From Pseudarthrobacter sp. NamE2 (lineage in GTDB: Bacteria; Actinomycetota; Actinomycetes; Actinomycetales; Micrococcaceae): a stretch of 64,000 nucleotides of DNA. Every line of letters begins with the position of its first letter. Position 1 is the first letter of the stretch. The position numbers and the translations under genes are program-made. A model generated the notes under the pieces. It was given only the letters and a program-made list of their open reading frames with translations, was not told where the DNA came from and did no database searches. Positions 1 through 7,786 of the stretch are shown piece after piece. The DNA lies in NCBI RefSeq assembly GCF_005796205.1, contig NZ_VAHN01000001.1:550231-614230 (forward strand), read 5' to 3'.

Positions 1-1132
1 CGTCGACGCCGAACGTGCCTCCGGATTCCGCTACGGGCAGCGCGCTTTCCTGGTCCAGATCCGCCGCGAAGGCGCGGGCACCTGGCTGATCGATCCCGAG
101 CCGTTCGAAAACCTGAATATCATCAATGACGCTTTGCGCGGGGTGGAATGGATCCTGCACGCGGCCAGCCAGGACCTGCCCTGCCTGTCCGAGCTCGGCA
201 TGTGGCCGGACAAACTTTTCGACACCGAACTCGCAGCCCGCCTCGCCGGACTGCCCCGCGTGGGACTCGCCGCCGTGATCGAACAACTGCTGGGATTCGG
301 CCTGGCGAAGGAACACTCGGCGGCCGACTGGTCAACCCGCCCGCTGCCGGAGCCCTGGCTCCGCTACGCAGCGCTCGATGTCGAAGTCTTGACCGAGCTG
401 CGCGAAGAACTTGTTGAACTGCTTGAGGCCGACGGGAAGCTCGAATACGCGGAGCAGGAATTCGCCGCGATCCTCGCCGCCGGCATCGCCCCGCCACGGG
501 TGGACCCCTGGCGCAAGACCTCCGGCCTCCACCAGATCAGGGACCGCCGGCAGCTTGCCGCCGTCCGGGAACTGTGGCTGGAGCGCGACTCGCTCGCCCA
601 GAAGCGGGACGTGGCGCCGGGCCGGCTGATCCCCGACTCGGCCCTCGTGGCTGCCGCCAAGGCAATGCCCGCCACGGTGCCGCAACTGCTGGGCACCAAG
701 GGGTTCCACGGCAGGGCTGCTCAGCGCGAGGCGCCGCGGTGGCTGCGTTGCATCGCGACGGCCAGGGACCTGACGGAGCTTCCCCCGCTGCACCTGCCCA
801 CCAGTGCGCCCCCGCCCCCGCGCGTCTGGGCCGACCGCGACCCCGAAGCCGCCGCGCGGCTCGCCACTGCCCGCCCGCTGCTGCAGGAGAAGGCCGAACA
901 GCTGAACCTGCCGCTGGAGAACCTGCTGACCCCTGATTTCCTGCGGCGGTTGGCCTGGCGGCCGCCGGCCGAGGTCACCGAGGCATCGGTGGCTGCCGAG
1001 TTGCTGGCACTCGGAGCCCGGGAATGGCAGGTGGAACTGGCAACCCCCCTGATCACCAGCGCTTTCCTCAATCCGCAGTCCCTTCCGCCCAGGGAGGCGA
1101 AGGCGGCCACGGTTCCGGCGCCGGAACAGTAG
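1..1132 (+). CDS. rnd: Ribonuclease D (HRDC domain), 5' truncated by window edge
   Basis: 3'-5' exoribonuclease of the DEDDy family, expected to trim structured RNA 3' ends. The reading frame is open from base 2, so the N-terminus lies outside the window and the in-frame TTG at 134 is not the real start. Exonuclease motif I is visible at the edge (V-D-A-E), motif II as HAASQDLPCL, and motif III as YAALDVEVL with the Tyr and Asp of the DEDDy class. An HRDC-type helical region (about DPWRKTSGLHQIRDRRQL onward) and a second helical C-terminal part follow. The protein ends PVPAPEQ at the TAG. Established family knowledge: many actinobacteria keep this gene near dxs. Identity is secure; exact RNA targets are unknown. 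Confidence 0.9.
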   Translation, partial: VDAERASGFRYGQRAFLVQIRREGAGTWLIDPEPFENLNIINDALRGVEWILHAASQDLPCLSELGMWPDKLFDTELAARLAGLPRVGLAAVIEQLLGFGLAKEHSAADWSTRPLPEPWLRYAALDVEVLTELREELVELLEADGKLEYAEQEFAAILAAGIAPPRVDPWRKTSGLHQIRDRRQLAAVRELWLERDSLAQKRDVAPGRLIPDSALVAAAKAMPATVPQLLGTKGFHGRAAQREAPRWLRCIATARDLTELPPLHLPTSAPPPPRVWADRDPEAAARLATARPLLQEKAEQLNLPLENLLTPDFLRRLAWRPPAEVTEASVAAELLALGAREWQVELATPLITSAFLNPQSLPPREAKAATVPAPEQ

Positions 1133-1183
1133 CGGCAGGACCTGGGACCAGCAAGCGTTAAGGCCGCCGCTCCCCTTGCAGGC

Positions 1184-1202
1184 TAAGTTACCCACTAGTA
1201 AC
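1184..1202 (+). promoter_or_regulatory. Candidate promoter -10 and overlapping operator dyad of the beta-oxidation gene
   Basis: A TAAGTT hexamer (1184-1189) fits the actinobacterial -10 pattern TANNNT. It overlaps an inverted repeat, GTTAC-CCACTA-GTAAC (1187-1202), centred about 55 bases upstream of the start codon at 1250. An operator sitting on the -10 and start site is typical of a repressor, and TetR-family repressors often control fatty-acid degradation genes. The regulator itself is not in this window. Dyad seen directly; function inferred. Confidence 0.4.
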
Positions 1203-1249
1203 ATCAGGCCTGTTGTCCACTCCGCATCCGCAGCCAAAGGAGCCACGGT

Positions 1250-3409
1250 ATGAGCGCCGCAGACTTCGCCGACTTCGCCAGCCTGTTCCCGAACGAGACG
1301 GTTACCCACTCCTACGTTCGGGACATCGGGTTGCCCGCCGTCGGCGGGAAAGCGAGTCCCGGAACCCTTGCCCTGATCACTTTGGACAACGGCCAGGACC
1401 ACCCCACCACGCTGGGGCCCAACACCCTGGTGGAGCTCGGCACGGTGCTGGAAGGCCTCCGGGACAGGGCAGCGCGCGGCGGGATTGTGGGCGTGGGTAT
1501 CACAGGCAAACCGCCTTACCTGGTTGCCGGCGCAGACCTGTCGGTGGTGAAGTCGCTGGAGAAACGCGATCATGGCCTTTGGATGGCACAGCTTGGGCAC
1601 GACGTCTACCACACGCTGGCGAGCCTGGGTGTTCCCAGCTTCGCCTTCATCAACGGGGCAGCCCTGGGCGGCGGTCTGGAGGTGGCCCTGCAGTCCACCT
1701 ACCGCACCGTCTCCACGGAGGCAGGTGCGCTGGCACTGCCGGAAGCGTATCTCGGCCTGGTGCCGGGCTGGGGCGGGGTCTACCTGCTGCCCCGCCTGAT
1801 TGGCCCGGAGAACGCGGTCAAGGTGATGATTGAAAACCCGCTCAGCAACAACCGCGCGCTCACAGGGTCCGAGGCGTTCAAGCTCGGCCTGGCGGATGCC
1901 ATGTTCGGGCCGGCTGACTTCCTGGCGGAGTCACTGCAATGGGCGGCCGGGGTGCTCTCGGGCGAGGTGGTTCCGGAACGTCCGAACGCCGTCGATCCTG
2001 CTGCACCGGACGTTGCCGAGCGGTGGGCCGCCGCGGTGGCGGCAGGCCGGCAGTTCGTGGAGGCCAAGACGTCCAACGCGGCCCCCGCTCCAGGCTTGCT
2101 GCTGGACCTGATGGAAACCAACCGCACCATGAGCCAGGCGGAATCCGCGGCGCGTGAGTGTGAAACCCTGGCCGGGCTCATGCAGAGCGATGAGTTCCGG
2201 GCCACGGTGTATGCCTTCCTTGACCTCGTGCAAAAGCGGTCCAAGCGTCCGGCCGGTGCCCCTGACCGGAAGCTGGCCCGGCCGGTCGGCAAGGTGGGCG
2301 TGGTGGGTGCCGGACTGATGGCAAGCCAGCTGGCGCTGCTCTTCGCCCGCCAGCTCGAGGTGCCTGTGGTGATGACGGACATCGACCAGGCCAGGGTGGA
2401 CAAGGGCGTGAGCTACGTCCATGCCGAGGTGGACAAGCTCGCGGCGAAACAGCGAATAACCCCCATGGCCGCCGAGGGTATCAAAGCCCTGGTGTCCGGC
2501 TCGGTATCCAAGGAGGTCTTCGCCGACGCCGATTTTGTCATCGAGGCCGTCTTTGAGGAACTGGCCGTCAAGAAGCAGGTGTTCGCCGAGCTTGAGGGCA
2601 TTGTGCGGGCGGACTGCATACTGGCCACCAACACCTCGTCGCTGTCGGTGACTGCCATGGCCGAGGACCTGCGGCACCCGGAACGGCTGGTAGGTTTCCA
2701 CTTCTTCAACCCGGTGGCCGTCATGCCGCTGCTGGAAATCGTCCGGGCCCCGCATACCGGGGACGCGGTCCTGGCCACGGCATTCGAACTCGCCAGGAAC
2801 CTTCGAAAGACCGGGGTGCTGGTCAAGGATGCGGCCGCGTTCGTGGTCAACCGGGTCCTGCTGCGGCTTCTGGGTGAGGTTACCGCCGCCTTCGACGAGG
2901 GCACTCCGGCTGACGTTGCGGACAACGCCCTGCGCCCGATGGGGCTGCCCATGACTCCCTTCACGCTGCTGGCGATGGTGGGACTGCCGGTGGCGCAGCA
3001 TGTACAGGAATCCCTCCACGCTGCTTTCGGCAGCCGTTTCCAGGTCTCCGCCAATCTGCAGAAGCTCATCGACAACGGCGTAAAAGGCCTCTGGGAGACC
3101 GCGCCGGACGGCACCCGCACAATCCCCCGGGCCACGCTGTCCCTGATGTCCTTCGGGGGCGCCCCGTCGACCGGGGACGAGGTGTTGCGGCGCGTCCAGG
3201 ACGCCCTCGCCGAAGAGATCGGCCTGATGCTGGAGGAAGGCGTGGTGGCAGGCCCGGAGGACATCGACCTCTGCATGATCCTTGGCGCGGGCTGGCCCCT
3301 GTTCCTCGGCGGCATCACCCCTTACCTGGACCGGGTGGGGGCCGCGGAGCGGGTCAACGGCAAGCGCTTCCTGCCTCCGGGAGTGGCTTCCCGTCCCGCG
3401 GCGGGATAG
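1250..3409 (+). CDS. fadJ: Bifunctional enoyl-CoA hydratase / 3-hydroxyacyl-CoA dehydrogenase (FadB/FadJ type)
   Basis: Catalyses hydration of 2-enoyl-CoA and NAD-dependent oxidation of 3-hydroxyacyl-CoA in beta-oxidation. The 719-aa protein has an N-terminal crotonase domain (about residues 20-280) with the oxyanion-hole region GAALGGGLEVAL and the second catalytic Glu in ALPEAYLGL. A Rossmann domain follows (GVVGAGLMASQLALL) with the dehydrogenase motifs NTSSLSVT and GFHFFNPVAVMPLLEIV, and then the C-terminal dehydrogenase domains. ATG at 1250 is preceded by an AAAGGAG ribosome site. No thiolase gene adjoins it in this window, so the beta-oxidation thiolase must be elsewhere. It ends four bases from the stop of the convergent ECF ATPase gene. 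The choice between fadB and fadJ as a name is loose. Confidence 0.9.
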   Translation: MSAADFADFASLFPNETVTHSYVRDIGLPAVGGKASPGTLALITLDNGQDHPTTLGPNTLVELGTVLEGLRDRAARGGIVGVGITGKPPYLVAGADLSVVKSLEKRDHGLWMAQLGHDVYHTLASLGVPSFAFINGAALGGGLEVALQSTYRTVSTEAGALALPEAYLGLVPGWGGVYLLPRLIGPENAVKVMIENPLSNNRALTGSEAFKLGLADAMFGPADFLAESLQWAAGVLSGEVVPERPNAVDPAAPDVAERWAAAVAAGRQFVEAKTSNAAPAPGLLLDLMETNRTMSQAESAARECETLAGLMQSDEFRATVYAFLDLVQKRSKRPAGAPDRKLARPVGKVGVVGAGLMASQLALLFARQLEVPVVMTDIDQARVDKGVSYVHAEVDKLAAKQRITPMAAEGIKALVSGSVSKEVFADADFVIEAVFEELAVKKQVFAELEGIVRADCILATNTSSLSVTAMAEDLRHPERLVGFHFFNPVAVMPLLEIVRAPHTGDAVLATAFELARNLRKTGVLVKDAAAFVVNRVLLRLLGEVTAAFDEGTPADVADNALRPMGLPMTPFTLLAMVGLPVAQHVQESLHAAFGSRFQVSANLQKLIDNGVKGLWETAPDGTRTIPRATLSLMSFGGAPSTGDEVLRRVQDALAEEIGLMLEEGVVAGPEDIDLCMILGAGWPLFLGGITPYLDRVGAAERVNGKRFLPPGVASRPAAG

Positions 3410-3412
3410 CGG

Positions 3413-4957
3413 TCACCGTTCCGTCAGCCGCCCGCCCTCGAGGGCAAGGATCCGGTGCGCTGCCGTCCGTGCGTAAACCAGGTCATGGGTGACGAGCACG
3501 ACGGCGGCGCCCTCCTCCGCCGCGGACCGGACGGCCGAGTCCAGTAGTTGAAGGCCAGCGCCGTCCAGTGCCACGGTGGGTTCGTCCAGTGCCAGCACCG
3601 ACGGCCGGCGCGCCAGGACCGTCGCCAGGGCAAGCAGCCGTTGGCGGGACGCGGACAGCTCTGCCGGATGCTCCCCGGCTGCCGCCGCCAGATTGACGGC
3701 AGCCAGTGCCGCCTGGGCCCGCTCCCCCACCTCGTCCCGGGGGAAAATCCGGTCAAGGCCGAAGGCCACCTCGCGCTGGACTGTCCGCTCGAACAGCTGG
3801 TCCCGGGGATGCTGGAACAGCACGCCTACGGAGGCAGCCGTGACGCCGACAGGCACTCCTGATATGTCGGCACCGCCCACGAGGACCGATCCGCTGCCGG
3901 GCCGCAACAGCCCGTTGAGGTGTCGCAGGAGCGTGGACTTGCCGGCTCCGTTGGGTCCGGTGAGGGCCACGATCTGCCCCGGATGGACGGCGAGGTTGAC
4001 GTTTTGCAGGACGTCGGGCCGGCCATCCCGGGATGCGGGGCTTTGCTGCCGCCGGCGGAAAGGCCCGCTTCCCGGTCGGCTTGCTTCCGGCTGGTAGCCA
4101 AAGGACACGTCGCGGAGTTCCAGGGCGGGTACGGCACCAACCCGCACACGGGATACTCCGGCACCGGGCGCCGCCTGACTGGCCCCGCGGCATAGCGCAT
4201 CCGGCACCTTCCCAGCGGCCTTCAGCTCTGCCGGGGTTCCACTGGCGCGGACCGTGCCGTCCGCCAGGACAATCCAGGTGTCGGCATCCAGTAACGGCTG
4301 CTCCGCCGCCTGGCTGAGGATTACGACGGCGGTGCCCTCCTGCACGAGGTTCCGCACCAGGGCTGCCAGCTCCGCGGCACCGGCAGCGTCCAGCGAGGCG
4401 AACGGTTCGTCCATGACCAGGACGTGCGGCCGGGTGATAATGGCGCAGCCGATGGCCAGCCGGCGAAGCTGCCCGCCGGACAGCCGTGAGGGGTCACGTT
4501 CCAGCAATTCCCTTAGGCCGAGCAGTCCGCTCATGTGCTCCACCGCTGCCTGCATGGCGGCCCGATCCGCTCCCGCGTTCTCCAGGCCGAAAACCAGTTC
4601 TTCCGCCACGGTTGCCTTGACCGTGGAAAGGACGGCAGCGGGGTCCTGCGGGACGAAGCCCACGTGCCGGCCCCACTGCGCCGGATCGATCCTGGGATCG
4701 GCGCCGCTTCCGCTGAATTCGAGGCGGGTACCGGCCAGCTCCAGGTACCCTGCCAGGCTGCCGCTGACGCCAGGGGGGAGCCAGCCCGCGAGCAACCTTC
4801 CGAGGGTGCTTTTGCCGCTTCCGGAGGTGCCGAGGATGGCTGTGAGCGTCCCCGGGGCGAACGCCACATCCACCCCGCCCAGGACCGGCGCGCCGCCATC
4901 ATGGAAGGCGAAGTGCCGGATGCCGGCCGCAAGGGCTGGGCGGTTCTGTTCGGCCAC
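3413..4957 (-). CDS. ECF transporter ATPase, two ABC domains fused (EcfA/YkoD type)
   Basis: Energises the energy-coupling-factor importer encoded just upstream. The 514-aa chain contains two complete ATPase domains. The first has Walker A GTSGSGKST, signature LSGGQLRRLAIG and Walker B VLVMDEPFASLD. The second has Walker A GPNGAGKST and Walker B VLALDEPTVALD, but its signature reads LSASRQRLLALAT instead of LSGGQ, so one of the two composite ATP sites may be weakened. Most ECF systems use two separate ATPases (EcfA and EcfA'); a fused pair also occurs in YkoD-like and several actinobacterial systems. It starts three bases after the stop of the T component, so the genes are translationally coupled. 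Confidence 0.88.
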   Translation of the reverse strand: MAEQNRPALAAGIRHFAFHDGGAPVLGGVDVAFAPGTLTAILGTSGSGKSTLGRLLAGWLPPGVSGSLAGYLELAGTRLEFSGSGADPRIDPAQWGRHVGFVPQDPAAVLSTVKATVAEELVFGLENAGADRAAMQAAVEHMSGLLGLRELLERDPSRLSGGQLRRLAIGCAIITRPHVLVMDEPFASLDAAGAAELAALVRNLVQEGTAVVILSQAAEQPLLDADTWIVLADGTVRASGTPAELKAAGKVPDALCRGASQAAPGAGVSRVRVGAVPALELRDVSFGYQPEASRPGSGPFRRRQQSPASRDGRPDVLQNVNLAVHPGQIVALTGPNGAGKSTLLRHLNGLLRPGSGSVLVGGADISGVPVGVTAASVGVLFQHPRDQLFERTVQREVAFGLDRIFPRDEVGERAQAALAAVNLAAAAGEHPAELSASRQRLLALATVLARRPSVLALDEPTVALDGAGLQLLDSAVRSAAEEGAAVVLVTHDLVYARTAAHRILALEGGRLTER

Positions 4958-4960
4958 GTC

Positions 4961-5704
4961 CTAGCCTCCCGTCCCGGCGGGCCACAGCCTGGCAGCAACG
5001 GCAGCCGCAGCTGCCAGCACCAGGACGGCCCTCAGGAGCCGCTGTCCGGCAGGGTCGGGGACGACGCGGTAGTTCGTGCGCGGGCCGGTACTGCTGAAAC
5101 CGCGGGCCTCCAGCGCCGCAGCCCGCGTGCCGGCGTCGTCGACGAGCGACAGGACCAGCGGGACGGCCTGCAGCCGGAAGGCGGCCACTTTGTGCAGGAG
5201 GCCGCGCCGGACCACCAGCCCCCGGGATTCCTGCGCCTGGCGGATCCGCACGGCACGGTCCGCGATCGCCGGCAGCAGAGTCAGCGTGGACGCGGCCACA
5301 AACCCGAGGCGGCCCCGCACCCCACGGCTGGACAACACAGCCACCAGGTCCGGGATGCTGACAGTGAAGGACCATGCGAGCAGGACCAGGACCACCGCCG
5401 AGAGCAGGGATGCCCGCTCTGCGGCAAAAGCCAGGCCCTCGGATGTGATCCGCGCGGGACCCCACGCTGCGAGGACCGTGCTGCCTTCGGGAAACGCCAG
5501 GCCATGGACCATCAGCAGGGACATCGCCAAAGGCACCAGCACGGCAGCAGCCGCGGGCAGCAGCCGGCGCAGCGTGCCCGTCACGCCCGACACTCCAAGG
5601 GCAGCCGCGACCACGGCGAGGGACAGCGGCAGGCTCGCTGCCGCCGTCGTGATCACTGCTGTGCTGCCAGCAACCGCAAGCCCGGTCAGCGGATGAACGC
5701 GCAT
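4961..5704 (-). CDS. ecfT: ECF transporter transmembrane T component (CbiQ/EcfT family)
   Basis: Membrane scaffold that links the substrate-binding S component to the ATPases. The 247-aa protein shows several hydrophobic segments (first about residues 5-60) followed by a charged cytoplasmic part with the EcfT coupling-helix pattern: A-R-A-A-like stretches ADRAVRIRQAQESRGL and ALEARGFSSTGPRTNY. This matches the two short Ala-Arg-Gly motifs that dock on the ATPases. It lies 12 bases after the S gene stop and 3 bases before the ATPase start, within one minus-strand operon. Confidence 0.85.
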   Translation of the reverse strand: MRVHPLTGLAVAGSTAVITTAAASLPLSLAVVAAALGVSGVTGTLRRLLPAAAAVLVPLAMSLLMVHGLAFPEGSTVLAAWGPARITSEGLAFAAERASLLSAVVLVLLAWSFTVSIPDLVAVLSSRGVRGRLGFVAASTLTLLPAIADRAVRIRQAQESRGLVVRRGLLHKVAAFRLQAVPLVLSLVDDAGTRAAALEARGFSSTGPRTNYRVVPDPAGQRLLRAVLVLAAAAAVAARLWPAGTGG

Positions 5705-5716
5705 ACAGTCTGGTGC

Positions 5717-6577
5717 TTAGGGAACCTGCGGTGCGTTCGGTGCAGCTGTTTCCTGTACTGATGCCTCCGGTTCGGCCGCCCGTCCGGCCAGCACGCGGTG
5801 CCTGCGGACGAACGGGAACTGCAGGCGGGTGCGGCGCGGGAGCGCGTACACCAGGACGGCCACTGCGGTGAACACGATGGCCTTGTCCATGGGGTCGGAG
5901 ATGAGCGCCTGCTTGGTGATGGCGGCCAGGAGGGAGTCCCCCATGGAGCGGAAGGCGCTGACGATGGCACCGGTGGCCACGCCGGACGTGCCGCCAAACA
6001 CGAAAGCCGCCACCGGGGCGGAAACCACGCCGCCGATGATGCCGGTGACGAATCCGGCCACCGGAGCAAGGTAGAAGCGGCGGAACAGCCCGTAGCGGGC
6101 GGCCAGGCCGGCGAGGCAGCCGATCAGGGCGGCGCCGGCTGCGAACGGGAGGACTGTGGGGTTGAAAAAGGACCACACAATGCTGCTGAGCGCACCGGTA
6201 GCGGCGCCGGCCGCCGGACCCGCCAGGACAGCGATCAGGACCGTGCCGATCGCATCAAGGTAGAACGGCACCAGGGTGCTGCCGACGAACTGGCCAAGCA
6301 CGATGTTCAGGACCAGCGCCACCGGGATCAGCACCACAGTGGACGCCGGGAGGGTGGGCAGCACCGCGACGATGAGCAGCACGGCTCCCAACAGGAAGCC
6401 GGACAGGGCGATCAGGGCAGGCACGCTGCCCGGTCCGCCGGTGATGTCCGCGGGCTGGTTGAGCACAAGGTAGACGTAGGTTCCGGCGATGGCCAGGGCG
6501 CCGAGGATTTCCAGCAGCCGCCGCCTGCGGGCAGCGGCGGGGGCCGGGGACGGCAGCGTCAGGGAGGACGATGACAT
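5717..6577 (-). CDS. ECF transporter substrate-specific S component, substrate unknown
   Basis: Predicted membrane protein of 286 aa with a Ser/Ala/Pro-rich cytoplasmic N-terminus, about six or more hydrophobic segments, and a Pro/Glu-rich C-terminal tail (about 245-286). The stretch VPFYLDAIGTVLIAVLAGP (about 100-120) followed by small-residue-rich helices is typical of S components that bind vitamins or small precursors. The substrate cannot be read from the sequence. The neighbouring nucleoside hydrolase gene suggests a nucleoside, nucleobase or modified base. It begins at ATG 6577 behind a good AAAGGAACC ribosome site. The 160-base leader ahead of it contains a GC hairpin. Confidence 0.75.
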   Translation of the reverse strand: MSSSSLTLPSPAPAAARRRRLLEILGALAIAGTYVYLVLNQPADITGGPGSVPALIALSGFLLGAVLLIVAVLPTLPASTVVLIPVALVLNIVLGQFVGSTLVPFYLDAIGTVLIAVLAGPAAGAATGALSSIVWSFFNPTVLPFAAGAALIGCLAGLAARYGLFRRFYLAPVAGFVTGIIGGVVSAPVAAFVFGGTSGVATGAIVSAFRSMGDSLLAAITKQALISDPMDKAIVFTAVAVLVYALPRRTRLQFPFVRRHRVLAGRAAEPEASVQETAAPNAPQVP

Positions 6578-6606
6578 GGAGGTTCCTTTTGGGGTGCGGC
6601 ACGGAG

Positions 6607-6624
6607 GGCCCGGTGCGCCGGGCC
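6607..6624 (-). promoter_or_regulatory. GC hairpin in the leader of the ECF S-component gene
   Basis: Perfect 7-bp stem GGCCCGG / CCGGGCC around a 4-base loop (6607-6613 and 6618-6624), about 30 bases upstream of the S-component start codon. The 160-base spacer between the nucleoside hydrolase and the S gene is unusually long for this otherwise tightly packed operon. A TAGAAT hexamer on the minus strand within it (near 6700) could be an internal -10. I could not match it to the TPP, FMN, purine or preQ1 riboswitch consensus by eye. It could be a weak internal terminator, an attenuator or simply structure. Confidence 0.3.
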
Positions 6625-6737
6625 GTGCGGGACGCCGCCTATGTCACCTCGGCAGCAGCCGCACCGGAAATACCTGCCGGTGGGCCACGGACCATTCTAC
6701 TGCGTGCATTGCCTGCCCGTACCGTGCCCGGCTTTGG

Positions 6738-7763
6738 TCAACCCAGCCGGGCCGCGAGGCTTCCGACGGCGGACACCAGCTCCGCGAACGCCTGTTCCGG
6801 GTTGTTGTTGGTGACGATCCTGGCGTTTGGCGGGACGCCCCAGAGCCCGCGGAAATCCGCAACGGTGGTACCCAGCAGCAGCGCGGATTCCGTTTCTACA
6901 TCCACCGTGGCCGGCCGGGCGGTGTACTCCAGGGTTCCCGCCGCCACCCCCGCTGCGAAGAAGTCGTGGACATGCGCCAGGTATCCCTGGTCGTAGCGCC
7001 GGTGGAACTCGAAGTAGAAGCGCAGGGCATCGGACAGGTGCCGGACCACGGTGTTGTCCGAGGTGCTGCGCCGGCCCTCAGGCTGGTCCGGGAGCACCAG
7101 TTCGGCAACCTCCGCACCCGCTGCTTCGGCCAGCTGCCGGAGATGGTCCGGGTGCATCTCGATCCGTTCGGTGGTGTCCAGCGAGCAGACAAGCGGGAGT
7201 TTTTCCGCCGCCCGGCCGCGGTAGGCCGCATACACTTCCTTGGCGGCGTGCGGATCCACGTGGGTGTTCCACTCCGCGGTAGGGGTGGTGTTCCCCTGGT
7301 AGTAGAAGCTGCCGCCCATGATGACCACCCGGGCCAGCAGTTCGGGCAGGTCAGGTTCCTTGCGGAGCGCAAGGGCGAAGTTGGTCAGTGGCGCGGTCAG
7401 GAGGGCGGTCAGCTCGCCGGGCCGGGTCCTCGCATGCTCAATCCACAGGTCCACGGCATCCCGTTCCGACACCTTTCCTGCCGGTTCAGGGAGGACGGCG
7501 TGGCCGAGTCCCTGCGGCCCGTGGGTTTCCGGAGTGGTCAGCAGCGGCACGGACAGCGGCCTTCGTGCGCCTATGGCCACCTCGACGCCGGGACGCCCGC
7601 AGAGTTCCAGCAGGGCCAGCGTGTTGCGGGCTACCTGTTCGGCGTCTACGTTTCCGGGCGTTGCCGTCACCGAGACGAACTCGGTGTCCGGCAGGGCGGC
7701 CAGGTAGGCCAGGGCCAGGGCGTCGTCGATGCCGGTATCGACGTCAAGCAGGAAGGCGGTCAC
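6738..7763 (-). CDS. Inosine-uridine-type nucleoside hydrolase (IunH family)
   Basis: Hydrolyses the N-glycosidic bond of a ribonucleoside to free base and ribose. The 341-aa protein starts at GTG 7763 with the calcium-binding Asp cluster DVDTGIDDALAL (family pattern DTDPGxDDAxA). It has the family core LTALLTAPLTNFALAL and VVIMGGSFYYQGNTTPTAEWNTHVDPHAA, where the asparagine, the E-W-N-x-x-x-D-P motif and the small-residue loop contact ribose. The start lies 23 bases after the aldo/keto reductase stop with no clear ribosome site. It is followed by the ECF transporter genes. Substrate preference (purine, pyrimidine or modified nucleoside) cannot be called. Confidence 0.88.
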   Translation of the reverse strand: MTAFLLDVDTGIDDALALAYLAALPDTEFVSVTATPGNVDAEQVARNTLALLELCGRPGVEVAIGARRPLSVPLLTTPETHGPQGLGHAVLPEPAGKVSERDAVDLWIEHARTRPGELTALLTAPLTNFALALRKEPDLPELLARVVIMGGSFYYQGNTTPTAEWNTHVDPHAAKEVYAAYRGRAAEKLPLVCSLDTTERIEMHPDHLRQLAEAAGAEVAELVLPDQPEGRRSTSDNTVVRHLSDALRFYFEFHRRYDQGYLAHVHDFFAAGVAAGTLEYTARPATVDVETESALLLGTTVADFRGLWGVPPNARIVTNNNPEQAFAELVSAVGSLAARLG

Positions 7764-7786
7764 GGCTTTTTTCGGTTTTCTGGTGC

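Noticed and set aside
332..1612. Long minus-strand open frame over the RNase D and beta-oxidation genes
   Set aside because: It runs antisense across two clear genes and has no family motifs; it arises from the GC-rich third positions.
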